Source: Rhodoferax sp. BLA1 | Lineage (GTDB): Bacteria > Pseudomonadota > Gammaproteobacteria > Burkholderiales > Burkholderiaceae_C | Length of the DNA stretch: 64,000 nt | Reading direction: 5' to 3' | Assembly: GCF_013416775.1 (NCBI RefSeq) | Contig: NZ_SZVI01000005.1 | Location: 1 to 64,000, forward strand | Part shown: piece by piece, positions 26,110 through 36,177 of the stretch | How positions within the stretch are numbered: position 1 is the stretch's first letter | How the letters are laid out: each line of letters begins with the position of its first letter | Position numbers and translations under genes: made by a program | The notes under the pieces: model-generated | What the model saw: only the letters and a program-made list of their open reading frames with translations | What the model was told of the DNA's origin: nothing | Database searches by the model: none

Positions 26110-28413
26110 TTACCGGCTGACGTTGGCATCCGCGACCGTCAAGGCGGTCATGTTGACGATGCGACGCACCGTGGTACTGGCGGTCAGGATGTGCACGGGT
26201 TTGGCCGCACCCAGCAGCACCGGGCCAATGGCGATGTTGCCACCTGCGGCGGTTTTCAACAGGTTGTAGGAAATATTGGCGGCGTCCAGATTGGGTAGAA
26301 CCAGCAGGTTGGCATCGCCACTCAGTGTGCTGTTGGGCATCAGGGTCGCACGCGACTTGCCATCCAGCGCCAGATCACCGTGCATTTCACCGTCCACATC
26401 AAGCCAGGGGGTGTTGGCGCGCAACAACTCCAAGGTGTCACGCATTTTGACGGCTGTGGGCTGGTTGCTGCTCCCAAAATTAGAGTGCGACAACAAGGCT
26501 GCTTTTGGAGTGATGCCAAAACGCTTCATTTCCTCGGCGGCCATGGTGGTGATTTCTGCCAACTGGGCGGCGCTCGGGTCGTAGTTGATGTGGGTGTCGA
26601 CCAGAAAAATCTGGCGATCCGGCAGCAACAAGCCATTCATACAAGCGTAGGTGGTCACACCGGCGCGTTTGCCCACCACCTGGTCCACGTAATTCAGGTG
26701 CAGCGCCAAACTGCCCCAGGTGCCACAAATCATGCCGTCCACATCACCTTTGTGTAACAGCATGGAGGCAATCAGGCTCAAGCGACGGCGCATGTCAATC
26801 TTGGCCATCTGCTCGGTGACGCCCTTGCGTTCGGTCATGCGGTGGTAGGTCTGCCAAAAATCGCGGTAACGGTGGTCCCTTTCGACATTGACAACAGCGT
26901 AGTCGTCTCCCTCGCGCAAGCGCAGGCCAAATTTTTCGATGCGCTCGGCAATCACCGCCGGGCGGCCAATCAGGGTTGGTAGCGCCAGACCTTCGTCCAC
27001 CACAATCTGGCAGGCCCGCAGCACCCGCTCATCCTCGCCCTCGGAATACACCACGCGCTTTTTAAGACCTTTTTTGGCGGCAGTGAAGATCGGCTTCATC
27101 ACCGTACCAGACGCATACACAAAACTTTGCAGCTGCTGGCGGTAGGCGGCCATATCCTGGATCGGGCGTGTGGCCACACCACTGTCAAACGCCGCCTGTG
27201 CCACCGCAGGGGCGATCTTCATCATCAGCCTGTGGTCAAACGGCTTGGGGATCAGATACTCTGGGCCAAAACAGAGCATTTCACCCGCATAAGCGGCTGC
27301 CACCACTTCACTTTGCTCCGCTTGCGCCAACTCGGCAATGGCGTGTACCGCAGCAATTTCCATCTCGATGGTGATGGTGGAGGCGCCCGCATCGAGCGTG
27401 CCGCGAAAGATGTACGGGAAACACAGGACGTTGTTGACCTGATTGGGGTAGTCCGAGCGTCCAGTGGCAATGATCGCGTCATCACGCACGGCTTTCACTT
27501 CTTCGGGCAGGATTTCGGGTGTCGGGTTGGCCAGCGCAAATACCAGAGGGCGCACCGCCATCTTGCGCACCATGTCGGCTTTGAGCACGCCGCCAGCGGA
27601 CAAGCCCAGAAACACGTCGGCACCTTCAATCACTTCACCCAGGGTACGCGCCTTTGTGTTTTGCGCGAAAAAAGCCTTGTCGTCGTCCATCAGCTCGGTG
27701 CGGCCTTGGTACACCACACCCGCCAGGTCGGTGACATAGATGTTTTCGCGCGCAATACCCAGCTTGACCAGCAGTCCCAGGCAGGCCAGCGCGGCAGCAC
27801 CGGCGCCCGAGGTGACCAGCTTGACCTGCGACGGGTCCTTACCCGCGACTTTGAGTCCGTTCAGAATCGCCGCACCAACGCAGATCGCCGTGCCGTGCTG
27901 GTCATCGTGGAACACCGGGATCTTCATGCGCTCGCGCAGCTTGCGCTCGACATAAAAGCAGTCGGGTGCCTTGATGTCTTCCAGATTGATGCCACCAAAA
28001 GTCGGCTCCAGCGAGGCGATGATGTCCACCAGCTTGTCCAGGTCGTGTTTTTCGTTGATTTCAATGTCAAACACGTCGATGCCAGCGAACTTCTTGAACA
28101 GCACGCCCTTGCCTTCCATCACCGGCTTGGCCGCCAGCGGACCGATGTCACCCAGACCCAGCACCGCCGTGCCATTGGTGATGACCGCCACCAGGTTGCC
28201 ACGGCTGGTGTATTTAAAAACGTTGTTGGGGTCTTTGACGATTTCTTCGCAGGGTGCAGCCACGCCCGGTGAATAAGCCAGCGCCAGGTCGTGCTGGTTG
28301 GTCAGTTGTTTGGTCGCAGCGATGGCGATCTTGCCCGGCGTTGGCATCTGGTGGTAGTCCAGTGCTGCGCGGCGCAATTGGGCACGCTTGTCTTCGGGGT
28401 TGTTATGGGGCAT
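26110..28413 (-). CDS. maeB: NADP-dependent malic enzyme with phosphotransacetylase-like domain
   Basis: 767 residues. The N-terminal malic enzyme part (about 1-430) has [37 protein letters not shown] and [16 protein letters not shown]; the C-terminal part (about 440-760) resembles phosphate acetyltransferase ([20 protein letters not shown]). MaeB decarboxylates malate to pyruvate with NADP+, and the extra domain allows allosteric control by acetyl-CoA-type effectors. The start at 28413 ([14 protein letters not shown]) gives the family length; the frame extends upstream without similarity. Confidence 0.95.
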   Translation of the reverse strand: MPHNNPEDKRAQLRRAALDYHQMPTPGKIAIAATKQLTNQHDLALAYSPGVAAPCEEIVKDPNNVFKYTSRGNLVAVITNGTAVLGLGDIGPLAAKPVMEGKGVLFKKFAGIDVFDIEINEKHDLDKLVDIIASLEPTFGGINLEDIKAPDCFYVERKLRERMKIPVFHDDQHGTAICVGAAILNGLKVAGKDPSQVKLVTSGAGAAALACLGLLVKLGIARENIYVTDLAGVVYQGRTELMDDDKAFFAQNTKARTLGEVIEGADVFLGLSAGGVLKADMVRKMAVRPLVFALANPTPEILPEEVKAVRDDAIIATGRSDYPNQVNNVLCFPYIFRGTLDAGASTITIEMEIAAVHAIAELAQAEQSEVVAAAYAGEMLCFGPEYLIPKPFDHRLMMKIAPAVAQAAFDSGVATRPIQDMAAYRQQLQSFVYASGTVMKPIFTAAKKGLKKRVVYSEGEDERVLRACQIVVDEGLALPTLIGRPAVIAERIEKFGLRLREGDDYAVVNVERDHRYRDFWQTYHRMTERKGVTEQMAKIDMRRRLSLIASMLLHKGDVDGMICGTWGSLALHLNYVDQVVGKRAGVTTYACMNGLLLPDRQIFLVDTHINYDPSAAQLAEITTMAAEEMKRFGITPKAALLSHSNFGSSNQPTAVKMRDTLELLRANTPWLDVDGEMHGDLALDGKSRATLMPNSTLSGDANLLVLPNLDAANISYNLLKTAAGGNIAIGPVLLGAAKPVHILTASTTVRRIVNMTALTVADANVSR

Positions 28414-28620
28414 GCGGGTCTCCGGCGGCCACCGGTGCGGCGGTCCGCCACACCGAATGAGGGTAAAGGGCGCAAATTGTAGGCGCGCGTTTGAGTCCAG
28501 CCCGTGGGTGAAAACGAGGGGGTTTGTCACTACGTGACCCACGGCAGTTCGTGCGTGGCGCTGTAACAAAGCTGTTTCACTTTTTCAGCAGATTCCCCGA
28601 CAATAGGGCAATGCGCTGAT

Positions 28621-29646
28621 ATGTTTCGACCCACTTCGTTTTTCACTTTATCCAAATTACACAACGTGCGCGATAACAAGATTGACTCCTACGCCGTCAC
28701 CGATTTGTTTCCGCCTGTGAAACCTTATCGCAGCGGCAGACTTCAGGTCGATGACTTGCACACGCTGTATTGGGAAGAGAGTGGCAACCCGCAGGGTGTG
28801 CCGGTGCTGTTTTTGCACGGTGGCCCAGGCGCAGGCACCGCGCCCAGCCATCGGCAGTTTTTTGACCCGGCGTATTACCGCATTGTGCTGTTTGACCAGC
28901 GTGGCTCGGGGCAATCCACGCCGCTGGGCGAACCGCGCCAGAACACCACCCAGCTGCTGGTCGACGACATCGAACAACTGCGTGAGATGCTGGCCATCGA
29001 GGACTGGCTGATCTTCGGCGGCTCCTGGGGTTCCACACTGGCGCTGGCCTATGGGCAGGCGCACCCCCAGCGTTGCACCGGTTTTATCCTTCGCGGCATT
29101 TTCCTTGGCACACAGGCCGAAATCGACTGGTTTTTGCAGGGTATGCCGCTATTTTTTCCAGACGAACACGCCCAGTTTGTCAAGCAGATCCCTGAGGACG
29201 AGCGTGGCGACTTGTTGGCGGCTTATACGAAGCGCCTGTTCAGCGACAACCCCACAGAGAACCTGCGGGCTGCTCAGGCCTGGAGCCGCTACGAGGCCAA
29301 TTGCCTGCACTTGGTGCCGCGCCCTGAAGTGGCCCGCATGTTCAGCGCTGCCAGCGTAGCCCTGGGTGTCGGGCGCCTGGGCGCCCACTATTTTTGCAAC
29401 AAGATGTTTTTGTCAGAAGGTCAGCTGATTGCCCAGATGGACCAGATCAAGCATCTGCCTGCAGTCATCATTCAGGGCCGTTATGACGTGGTGTGCCCAC
29501 CGCGCACCGCCTGGCAACTGCGCCAGGCCTGGCCGCAAGCCAAGTTTGAGGTGGTGGACGATGCCGGCCATGCAGCTTCCGAGCCGGGGATTGCCAGCGC
29601 ACTGGTGGCCGCCACCGAACGCTTCAAGTTGACCGGCAGCTTGTAA
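28621..29646 (+). CDS. pip: Proline iminopeptidase
   Basis: 341 residues of an alpha/beta hydrolase (peptidase family S33). VLFLHGGPGAGTAPSHRQFF carries the oxyanion-hole HGGPG, IFGGSWGSTLALAYGQAHP the catalytic Ser in GGSWG, and GRYDVVCP plus DDAGHAAS the catalytic Asp and His. It removes N-terminal proline from peptides in the cytoplasm. The ATG at 28621 gives a 30-residue leader before LFPPVKPYRSG; a later start in that leader is possible. Confidence 0.9.
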   Translation: MFRPTSFFTLSKLHNVRDNKIDSYAVTDLFPPVKPYRSGRLQVDDLHTLYWEESGNPQGVPVLFLHGGPGAGTAPSHRQFFDPAYYRIVLFDQRGSGQSTPLGEPRQNTTQLLVDDIEQLREMLAIEDWLIFGGSWGSTLALAYGQAHPQRCTGFILRGIFLGTQAEIDWFLQGMPLFFPDEHAQFVKQIPEDERGDLLAAYTKRLFSDNPTENLRAAQAWSRYEANCLHLVPRPEVARMFSAASVALGVGRLGAHYFCNKMFLSEGQLIAQMDQIKHLPAVIIQGRYDVVCPPRTAWQLRQAWPQAKFEVVDDAGHAASEPGIASALVAATERFKLTGSL

Positions 29647-29679
29647 GCAACACCGCTTGTTGGCGGTGCCATGTGCTGA

Positions 29680-30120
29680 TCAATCGTTGTAGCGCCGCTC
29701 ATCCCGGGGGCCGTGTCGGCCATGGTCAAACCGTCCATCCCGGCGTGGGTCACGGCCTTCATAACGCCGTTGTGGTTCTCTGTAGTAGTGCGGTGCATAC
29801 ACATCCCGGTACCAGCGGTCTTGCACAAAGTACACCGGCTGGCCACAGGCGCTGTAACGGCGGCAATGTTTGTCCCAGTGCCGTTCGTGCCCCGGTGGCA
29901 CACGCAGGTAGATCGGCTCACGCACCATGGGCCCCCGGTGTTCAATCACCACCGGTTGCGGGTAGATCACCACCGGTTGCGGTGCCCGGCCGATATCGAT
30001 GCGGCCATAAAACCCGGGTTGAGAGACATTGACCGACACCCCCACATCTGCCGCGAAAACCGCCGCAGACAGTGAGAACGTGCACAGCAAGGCGCCCAAA
30101 GAAAGTGTTTGTTTGTTCAT
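29680..30120 (-). CDS. Exported Arg/Tyr-rich protein of unknown function
   Basis: 146 residues with a signal peptide (MNKQTLSLGALLCTFSLSAA, cleaved near VFAADV). The mature part is rich in Pro, Arg and Tyr, has a PGHERHWDKHCRRYSACGQP segment with two cysteines and ends in a charged RRYEGRDPRRDGRFDHGRHG tail. Similar small periplasmic proteins are common in Burkholderiales, but I know no function. It is convergent with pip. Confidence 0.7.
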   Translation of the reverse strand: MNKQTLSLGALLCTFSLSAAVFAADVGVSVNVSQPGFYGRIDIGRAPQPVVIYPQPVVIEHRGPMVREPIYLRVPPGHERHWDKHCRRYSACGQPVYFVQDRWYRDVYAPHYYREPQRRYEGRDPRRDGRFDHGRHGPRDERRYND

Positions 30121-30200
30121 CAAACCATTCTAGGAACGGTTTTAAACGGGCTTGTAAGCAGACGTAAGTGCCTGGGCCAGGCACTAACTGACCTGAGAAC

Positions 30201-31574
30201 TCAGACCTGTGGCAGTAAAAACCGTCGCTCCCAGGCGCTGATTTCACTCAAATAGTGCTCGTGTTCAAGCGCCTTCACCGCGCAATATCCTGTTACAAAA
30301 TCATCCCCAAACGCTTGTTTCGCAAGGGCACTGTGCTGCATTTTTTGTAGTGCCTCATCCAAGCTGCGTGGCAGGCCGTGGGCCTCGTCATATCCGTTGC
30401 TGGCCAATGGCGCGGAGGCTTGTAACTGCTGCTGCAAGCCCGCCAGCCCGGCCGCCAGCGTGGCCGCGATGGCCAGGTAGGGGTTGGCGTCGGCACCAGC
30501 CACACGGTTCTCCACGCGCCGCGCCACCGGGGCGCTGGCGGGAACACGCAGCCCGGTGGTGCGGTTGTCAAACCCCCAGGCCATGTTGGTGGGCGCCTGG
30601 CTGCCCGCCACATAACGTCGGTAGGAATTCACGTTGGGTGCCAGCATCAGCATCAGCTCGGGGCCGTAGGTTTGCAAGCCCGCGATGAACTGGCCAAACA
30701 AGGGGCTGGCCGAACCATCGGCCAGACTAAACACATTGGCGCCCGCCGCATCCAGCACACTGGTGTGTAAGTGCATCGAGCTGCCTGAACTGCCCGCAAT
30801 CGGTTTGGCCATGAACACCGCGTTCAACCCGTGTTTGAGAGCGATCTCGCGCGCGGCGTACTTGAACAAGAAAGCTTGGTCAGCCACGGCCACCGCGTTG
30901 CCATGCATCAGGTTGATCTCGTACTGCGTTGGGCCGACTTCGTGGATCCAGGTGTCAGCGTCGATGTTGAGCGTGACCAACGCAGCCCGGAATTCGTCCC
31001 AGAACGGCGCGAGTTCATTGAGCATGTTCAGGCTGAAGGCGCTCTGACCCACCTCGGCCCGGCCACCACGCACGGTGGGCGGCGCCAGCGCCAGCGCCGG
31101 GTCGCTGTTGGCTGCAGTCAAGTAAAACTCGATCTCCGGCGCCACCACCGGTGTCAGCCCCAGCGCGGTGTACTGCGCCAGCACCCGCTTGAGCGTGCTG
31201 CGCGGCGCAAAGGTACACAACTCACCATTGAGCTCCAGACAGTCGTGCACGGCCACCGCACGCGCTGTGCTGGCCCAGGGGGCCAGCGTGAGCGTGTTGT
31301 AGTCGGGCAGCATCCGCACATCGGGGTCGCTGTCGGGGAACACCGGGTTGTAGGAGTATTCCCCGGTGACCGCCTGCATCGGGATCGCCTGGCAGATGCG
31401 CAACTCGGCACCGTCAGCAAAGCGGTCGGCCGGCATCAGCTTGCCACGCGGGTAACCGGAAATGTCGGCAAACAGGCACTCCACGTCCCGCACACCGTGT
31501 TGCTGGAAGAAGGCACGAAGCTGTTCGGGCGTGTTGGGCCGGGTCATGGCGCTGGCAGGCTGGGACTGAGACAT
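30201..31574 (-). CDS. Glutamine-synthetase-family protein (gamma-glutamylpolyamine synthetase-like)
   Basis: 457 residues. A glutamine synthetase N-terminal beta-grasp (about 15-105, VECLFADISGYPRGKLMP) and catalytic domain (about 115-450) with PEIEFYL, EVGPTQYEINL, GSSGSSMHLHTSV, the NSYRRYVAGSQAPTNMAWGF segment and RVENRVAGADANPYLAIAA are seen. The sequence fits the PuuA/GlnA3-type branch, which ligates glutamate to polyamines or other amines rather than ammonia. No puu catabolic genes are adjacent; pepP and murU lie upstream in the same direction. Confidence 0.85.
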   Translation of the reverse strand: MSQSQPASAMTRPNTPEQLRAFFQQHGVRDVECLFADISGYPRGKLMPADRFADGAELRICQAIPMQAVTGEYSYNPVFPDSDPDVRMLPDYNTLTLAPWASTARAVAVHDCLELNGELCTFAPRSTLKRVLAQYTALGLTPVVAPEIEFYLTAANSDPALALAPPTVRGGRAEVGQSAFSLNMLNELAPFWDEFRAALVTLNIDADTWIHEVGPTQYEINLMHGNAVAVADQAFLFKYAAREIALKHGLNAVFMAKPIAGSSGSSMHLHTSVLDAAGANVFSLADGSASPLFGQFIAGLQTYGPELMLMLAPNVNSYRRYVAGSQAPTNMAWGFDNRTTGLRVPASAPVARRVENRVAGADANPYLAIAATLAAGLAGLQQQLQASAPLASNGYDEAHGLPRSLDEALQKMQHSALAKQAFGDDFVTGYCAVKALEHEHYLSEISAWERRFLLPQV

Positions 31575-31636
31575 GGTGTGGACTGGGTTAAAGGTTGTGC
31601 CTCCGCCAAGGCAGCAGCGGTGGCTGGAGGGTTGGC

Positions 31637-33031
31637 TTAACGCATCAGCGCCTCAATCTCAGCCACCGTTACCGGCACACCACGGGTGATCAACTCACAA
31701 CCAGTGTCAGTCACGATAGCGTCGTCTTCAATGCGGATACCGATGTTGTGGAAAGCCTCGGGCACACCGGGCGCCGGGCGCACATAGATGCCGGGCTCGA
31801 TGGTGAGCACCATGCCGCTGCGCAAGATGCGCGCCGGGCGGTTCTTGATGGTTTCTCCGGTGAGTGCGTCTTGGCGTTCGCTGACCTGGCCGATCTCGCC
31901 GGGCTCGGTGTAGGCGCCGCAGTCGTGTACATCCATGCCCAGCCAGTGGCCGGTACGGTGCATGTAAAACGGGAAGTAGGCGCGTTTCTCGATCACATCG
32001 TCGAGCGTGCCCACCAGGTTTTTGTCGAGCAGGCCAACATCCAGCATGCCTTGGGCCAGCACCTTGACGGTGGCGTCGTGCGGATCGGTGAAGCGAGCAC
32101 CGGCCTTAGTGGCGGCAATCGCGGCCTCTTGTGAGGCCAGCACCAGTTCGTACAGTGTTTTTTGTGGTCCGGTGAATTGGCCGTTGGCCGGGAAGGTGCG
32201 GGTGATGTCGCTGGCATAACCGTCGAGCTCACAACCCGCGTCGATCAGCACCAGCTCACCGTTCTGCACCCGGCCTGCGTCGGCACGGTAATGCAGCACA
32301 CAGGCATTGGCGCCAGCGGCCACGATAGAGCCGTAGGCCGGGTACTGCGAGCCATGTTGGCGGAATTCATGCAACAACTCGGCGTCCAGGTGGTACTCGC
32401 GCACGTCCTGTCCGGCGCGCAGCATCGTCACGCAGCGCTGCATAGCACGCACATGGGCACCGGCGCTGATGGCGGCGGCACGGCGCATCACGTCTTGTTC
32501 ATGGGCGTCCTTGAACAAACGCATCTCGTCCAGCGGGCCACACAGGTCGCGTTGCTGCTCGGGGCACAAGGTGCCGTAACGCACGCGGGTGCGCAGGCCA
32601 CTGAGCCAGCCGTCGATGCGCGACTCCAACCCAACGTGGGTGGCAAACGGGTACCAGACCGACTCACAGCCGTCGATCAGGCCGGACAACTGTTTGTCCA
32701 GCTCGGTCACGGAAAAAGCGGCGTCCACCCCCAGCGTCTCGGGTGCAGCCTGCGGGCCCAGGCGGTAGCCGTCCCAGATTTCGCGCTCCAGGTCCTTGGG
32801 CTGGCAAAACAGGGTGCTGCGGCCATCACCGGTCACCACCAGCCAGGCCTTGGGCTCGGTGAAGCCGGTCAGGTAGTAGAAATAACTGTCGTGGCGGAAC
32901 AAAAAATCGCTGTCGCGGTTGCGCTGCTGCTCGGGTGCAGTCGGCAGGATGGCGATGCCACCCGGGCCGATGTGGCGGGCCAGGGCGGCGCGGCGTTGGG
33001 CGTAGAGGGTGCGGGTGTCGGGTGAAGTCAT
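31637..33031 (-). CDS. pepP: Xaa-Pro aminopeptidase (aminopeptidase P)
   Basis: 464 residues of peptidase family M24B. An N-terminal creatinase-like domain (about 1-170, RRAALARHIGPGGIAILPTA) precedes the pita-bread domain, whose dimetal ligands lie in LVLIDAGCELDGYASDITRT (two Asp), MHRTGHWLGMDVHD (His), LTIEPGIYV (Glu) and IRIEDDAIVT (Glu). It removes the N-terminal residue before proline. The start at 33031 (MTSPDTRTLYAQRR) fits the family; the frame is open upstream by 72 codons without similarity. It follows murU by 56 bp. Confidence 0.95.
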   Translation of the reverse strand: MTSPDTRTLYAQRRAALARHIGPGGIAILPTAPEQQRNRDSDFLFRHDSYFYYLTGFTEPKAWLVVTGDGRSTLFCQPKDLEREIWDGYRLGPQAAPETLGVDAAFSVTELDKQLSGLIDGCESVWYPFATHVGLESRIDGWLSGLRTRVRYGTLCPEQQRDLCGPLDEMRLFKDAHEQDVMRRAAAISAGAHVRAMQRCVTMLRAGQDVREYHLDAELLHEFRQHGSQYPAYGSIVAAGANACVLHYRADAGRVQNGELVLIDAGCELDGYASDITRTFPANGQFTGPQKTLYELVLASQEAAIAATKAGARFTDPHDATVKVLAQGMLDVGLLDKNLVGTLDDVIEKRAYFPFYMHRTGHWLGMDVHDCGAYTEPGEIGQVSERQDALTGETIKNRPARILRSGMVLTIEPGIYVRPAPGVPEAFHNIGIRIEDDAIVTDTGCELITRGVPVTVAEIEALMR

Positions 33032-33087
33032 GGTGTATGTGGTGGCGAAGGATTCAAAAAGCGGGTGAGCTAGAAAAGCAAGTGTAT

Positions 33088-33930
33088 TCAGGGCCCATTG
33101 AGCTGTGCCAGCCGCTCGGGGGTGCCAACATCGGTCCAGGGGCCTTGGTACAGCTCGGCCGATACCCGACCCGCATCCATGGCGGCACGCAACAAAGGTG
33201 CCAGCGCAGCCTTGACACCCTGCGGGTTGCCCGGCGGGATGGTGCACCAGGGCGGCGCAAACAGGTCGCGGTGGTACAGGCCGATGGTGGAATAGGTGTA
33301 GCGTGGCTGCGGATCGTCCTTGGGCAGGTTCAGCGCTTGGCCAGTGGTGGCATCTAGGCCAAAGTCGCCACGCGGGTTGTGGGCCGGGTTGGGCACCAGC
33401 CAGATGTGGGCCAGTTGGCCGCTGGTCGCAAAGCGCGTCACAGCCTCCTGTGCAAATTCAAAACCTGGTGTGAACACATCGGCCGCCAACACCCAGAACA
33501 CCTCGCTCGCCGGTGAGCCCTTCTCCGGGAACAGCTGCGGCAGCGCCCGGCAGATGCCGCCAGCGGTCTCCAATGCGCTGCCGAAGTCACGGCCTTCGAG
33601 CGAGTAGCGCAGCTGCATACACTCCGATCTCGATAGCTTTTCACCCTTATCCAATAAGGGCTCAAGGCCAAAATCATCACCAAATGCCTGAACAATCCGG
33701 TTTTCCAACCAGGCGGTGTTGATCACCACCTGCCGGGTGCCACCGCGCAGCAACGCCTCCAGGTGCCACTGCATCAGAGGTTTGCCTTGCACGCTCAGCA
33801 AGGGTTTGGGACAGCTGTCGGTGAGTGGGCGCATGCGCTCACCCCGGCCAGCCGCCAGCAGCATGGCTGGGGCGCGGGTGTTGGGGTCAGCGGGGGTCAG
33901 CGGGCGGGGTGGGGCAGGAACGGGTGGCAT
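33088..33930 (-). CDS. murU: MurNAc-1-phosphate uridylyltransferase MurU
   Basis: 280 residues of a sugar nucleotidyltransferase. MLLAAGRGERMRPLTDSCPK is the nucleotide-binding signature, VLAADVFTPG the metal site, and RGDFGLDATTGQALNL follows. MurU makes UDP-MurNAc from MurNAc-1-phosphate after AmgK in the cell-wall recycling bypass. About 13 extra residues (89-101, EPLLDKGEKLS region) come from a palindromic repeat inserted in frame. The gene lies 13 kb from amgK, although the two are adjacent in Pseudomonas. The start at 33930 adds a Pro-rich leader of about 20 residues. Confidence 0.88.
   Translation of the reverse strand: MPPVPAPPRPLTPADPNTRAPAMLLAAGRGERMRPLTDSCPKPLLSVQGKPLMQWHLEALLRGGTRQVVINTAWLENRIVQAFGDDFGLEPLLDKGEKLSRSECMQLRYSLEGRDFGSALETAGGICRALPQLFPEKGSPASEVFWVLAADVFTPGFEFAQEAVTRFATSGQLAHIWLVPNPAHNPRGDFGLDATTGQALNLPKDDPQPRYTYSTIGLYHRDLFAPPWCTIPPGNPQGVKAALAPLLRAAMDAGRVSAELYQGPWTDVGTPERLAQLNGP
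33631..33668 (-). repeat. AT-rich palindromic element inside murU
   Basis: On the minus strand the copy reads CTTGAGCCCTTATTGGATAA followed by GGGTGAAAAGCTATCG, matching the intergenic consensus closely, including the palindrome and the AGCTAT end. It is translated as LEPLLDKGEKLS with no stop. Confidence 0.85.
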
Positions 33931-34070
33931 GCGGTATTGGAGCGGTCAGTCCTCAAGCATAGCCCAAGGGCAGGCACCCGAACCACAGCGCTGACCAAGC
34001 GCGACATGGCAGTCACCCTGAACCTGCCGAGAGGTATCGGCGCACTCAGGGTGAACAGGCAAATTCCCAC

Positions 34071-34370
34071 TCAATCGGGCTGGGTGACCTTGGCCAGTTC
34101 CGGCTTGGACACCCGACCGTCCCGGTTGCTGTCCACAGCATCAAAATTGGCCACCAGCCCTGGAATGGCTTCGGCTTCCGTCAGGCTCAGCACCCCGTCT
34201 TTGTTGGCGTCGGCTGGGTCAAACGCTGCCAGCAAATCCTTGGCGGCCGATGACTGGGCTGCGGTGGCTGGCGCAGCAGGTGCGATGGGTTGCGCCCACA
34301 AAGCTGTGGTGGTGCTGAGGATGGTCAACGCCACCGTGGCAGAGCGAAGGGGGTAGTTTTTGGCAGTCAT
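34071..34370 (-). CDS. Small exported EF-hand calcium-binding protein
   Basis: 99 residues. A signal peptide (to about TTALWAQ) precedes two EF-hand loops, DANKDGVLSLTE and DSNRDGRVSKPE, each with the acidic and glycine pattern of canonical calcium sites. It probably binds calcium in the periplasm. ATG 34370 has GGAG 8 nt upstream, which favours it over a TTG 18 nt earlier. Confidence 0.85.
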   Translation of the reverse strand: MTAKNYPLRSATVALTILSTTTALWAQPIAPAAPATAAQSSAAKDLLAAFDPADANKDGVLSLTEAEAIPGLVANFDAVDSNRDGRVSKPELAKVTQPD

Positions 34371-34602
34371 GAGGAAACTCCGGTTCAAGTGAAAGGAAAC
34401 CCATTTGAGCGCCCGCCAGCAGCGGCAACAAGGCTTTTTGCCTGCTGTTACCCCGCAGAGTGCTTGTTTACCTCAGACGGATTTGCTTACCTTTTGCCGA
34501 CCTTGCAGGGCGCATGCAGACGCCCTGCTGGTGCTGGTCCAGCGCGTGGTGCCGGGGACAGGCCGCAGTATCATGAAAGCCATCGATCCCAAGGAGCAGC
34601 AC

Positions 34603-35610
34603 ATGGCACTGATGGACTTCATCAAGAAACAGTTTCTGGACGTCATCGCCTGGACGGAAGATGAAAACGGCACACTGGCCTGGCGTTACCCGATGGCAGA
34701 CCAGGAAATCCAGAACGGTGCGGTGCTGGTGGTGCGTGAATCCCAGCTGGCGCTGTTTGTCAACGAGGGCCAGGTGGCCGATGTGTTTGGCCCCGGTAGC
34801 CACACACTCAACACCCAGACGCTGCCGCTGTTGACCAACCTGCAGCACTGGGACAAGCTGTTGGCCTCGCCGTTCAAGAGTGATGTCTACTTTTTCAGCA
34901 CGCGCCAGCAGCTCGACCAGAAGTGGGGCACCCCCCAGGCCATCACCATCCGCGACGCCGACTTTGGTGCGGTGCGCCTGCGCGCCTTTGGCAACTACAG
35001 CTACCGCGTGGCCGACGCCAAACTGTTCCACACCGAAGTGTCTGGCACTCGGGATCGTTACAGCACCCAAGACATCGAGGGGCAGTTGCGTGGCCTGGTG
35101 TTGCAGAACATCAGCACGGCGGTGGCCAGCAGCGGCATTGCTTTTCTGGATCTGGCCGCCAACCAGGGCCTGTTTTCGCAAGCACTGACACAGCAACTGG
35201 CGCCAGAGTTTGCCAAGCTGGGCCTGCGGCTGGAGAGCCTCACGCTGCAAAACCTGTCCTTGCCTGAGGACCTGCAAAAAGTGCTGGATCAAAAAATCGG
35301 CATGGGCATGGTGGGCCAGGACATGGGCCAGTTTTTGCAGTACCAGACGGCGCAGGCCATGACGCAGTTGGCCCAAGGCACGGCTGGCGGCGGCGGCCTG
35401 GCCGCCGACGGCATGGGCCTGGGCGCCGGTATGGCCATGGGCCAGGTGCTGGCGCAGACCCTCTCGGCCAGCCACGCCCAACCGAACAGCGCCCGTACTG
35501 ACGAGTTGTTAGCCACTCTGGAAAAACTCGCTCAGCTCACGCGCCAAGGGGTGCTGACAGCCGAAGAATTTGCAGCAAAAAAAGCTGAGGTATTGAAAAA
35601 ACTGGGGTGA
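34603..35610 (+). CDS. SPFH-domain protein with C-terminal SHOCT motif
   Basis: 335 residues. An SPFH/band-7-like domain (about 20-215, ENGTLAWRYPMADQEIQNGA, VLVVRESQLALFVNEGQVAD, FGNYSYRVADAKLF) is followed by a glutamine-rich helix, a Gly/Ala/Met-rich stretch (about 260-290) and a SHOCT segment (LEKLAQLTRQGVLTAEEFAA) at the end. Related proteins form oligomeric membrane-associated assemblies of unclear function, sometimes called virion-core-like. AAGGAG 7 nt upstream sets the ATG at 34603; the frame extends to 34405 without similarity. Confidence 0.85.
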   Translation: MALMDFIKKQFLDVIAWTEDENGTLAWRYPMADQEIQNGAVLVVRESQLALFVNEGQVADVFGPGSHTLNTQTLPLLTNLQHWDKLLASPFKSDVYFFSTRQQLDQKWGTPQAITIRDADFGAVRLRAFGNYSYRVADAKLFHTEVSGTRDRYSTQDIEGQLRGLVLQNISTAVASSGIAFLDLAANQGLFSQALTQQLAPEFAKLGLRLESLTLQNLSLPEDLQKVLDQKIGMGMVGQDMGQFLQYQTAQAMTQLAQGTAGGGGLAADGMGLGAGMAMGQVLAQTLSASHAQPNSARTDELLATLEKLAQLTRQGVLTAEEFAAKKAEVLKKLG

Positions 35611-35639
35611 GGCCACCCAGCCGCTGGCGCTGGGCGACG

Positions 35640-36134
35640 CTAAAACACCGTCACCTGCCGGATGCCCAGCGCAAACGGCCCGGCCTGGCCATCGGCCACC
35701 ATCCAGCCAACCTGGCACACCCGCTCGGGCTGTAACCGTGGGGCACGCGGCACCAGCTGCCCACGAAAGCTGGGGCGCATGCCCGCCACCCACACGGTGA
35801 TCTCACACCACGCCCCGGCGGGTGGCTGAAAACTGGCCTGGTAACTCAGGCCGTCAAAGCTGGTCTCGGTGCGCAGGTTGAACTTGTAAGACCGACCATC
35901 ACCCAGCACCGTCAGGCCATAACCCGCCACACCCGCCCGTGCCAGGGCCCGCGTGCTGGCGCGCACCGAGGCGAACCCGCCCTGGTTCTGCAACGACACT
36001 TCACCCTCAAACACCGCCCAACCGGCGGCATCGAAACGCAGGCAGCTGTTTGACAAGCCCCCCATGACCCGGTCGTCAATGGCCTGCCAGGGTGCACAGG
36101 CCGCTACAGTATCGAACCTCAGAACATTCACCAT
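35640..36134 (-). CDS. CIA30-family protein
   Basis: 164 residues. The APWQAIDDRVMGGLSNSCLR start and FEGEVSLQNQGGFASVRAS segment match the NADH:ubiquinone oxidoreductase intermediate-associated protein 30 family, a galactose-binding-like beta sandwich. The eukaryotic member helps assemble complex I; bacterial roles are not established. The ATG at 36134 lies 43 bp from the divergent greB start. It converges with the SPFH gene. Confidence 0.85.
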   Translation of the reverse strand: MVNVLRFDTVAACAPWQAIDDRVMGGLSNSCLRFDAAGWAVFEGEVSLQNQGGFASVRASTRALARAGVAGYGLTVLGDGRSYKFNLRTETSFDGLSYQASFQPPAGAWCEITVWVAGMRPSFRGQLVPRAPRLQPERVCQVGWMVADGQAGPFALGIRQVTVF

Positions 36135-36177
36135 GATGCGCCATTGTGAGCGCATGACCACCCACACCACAACACCC

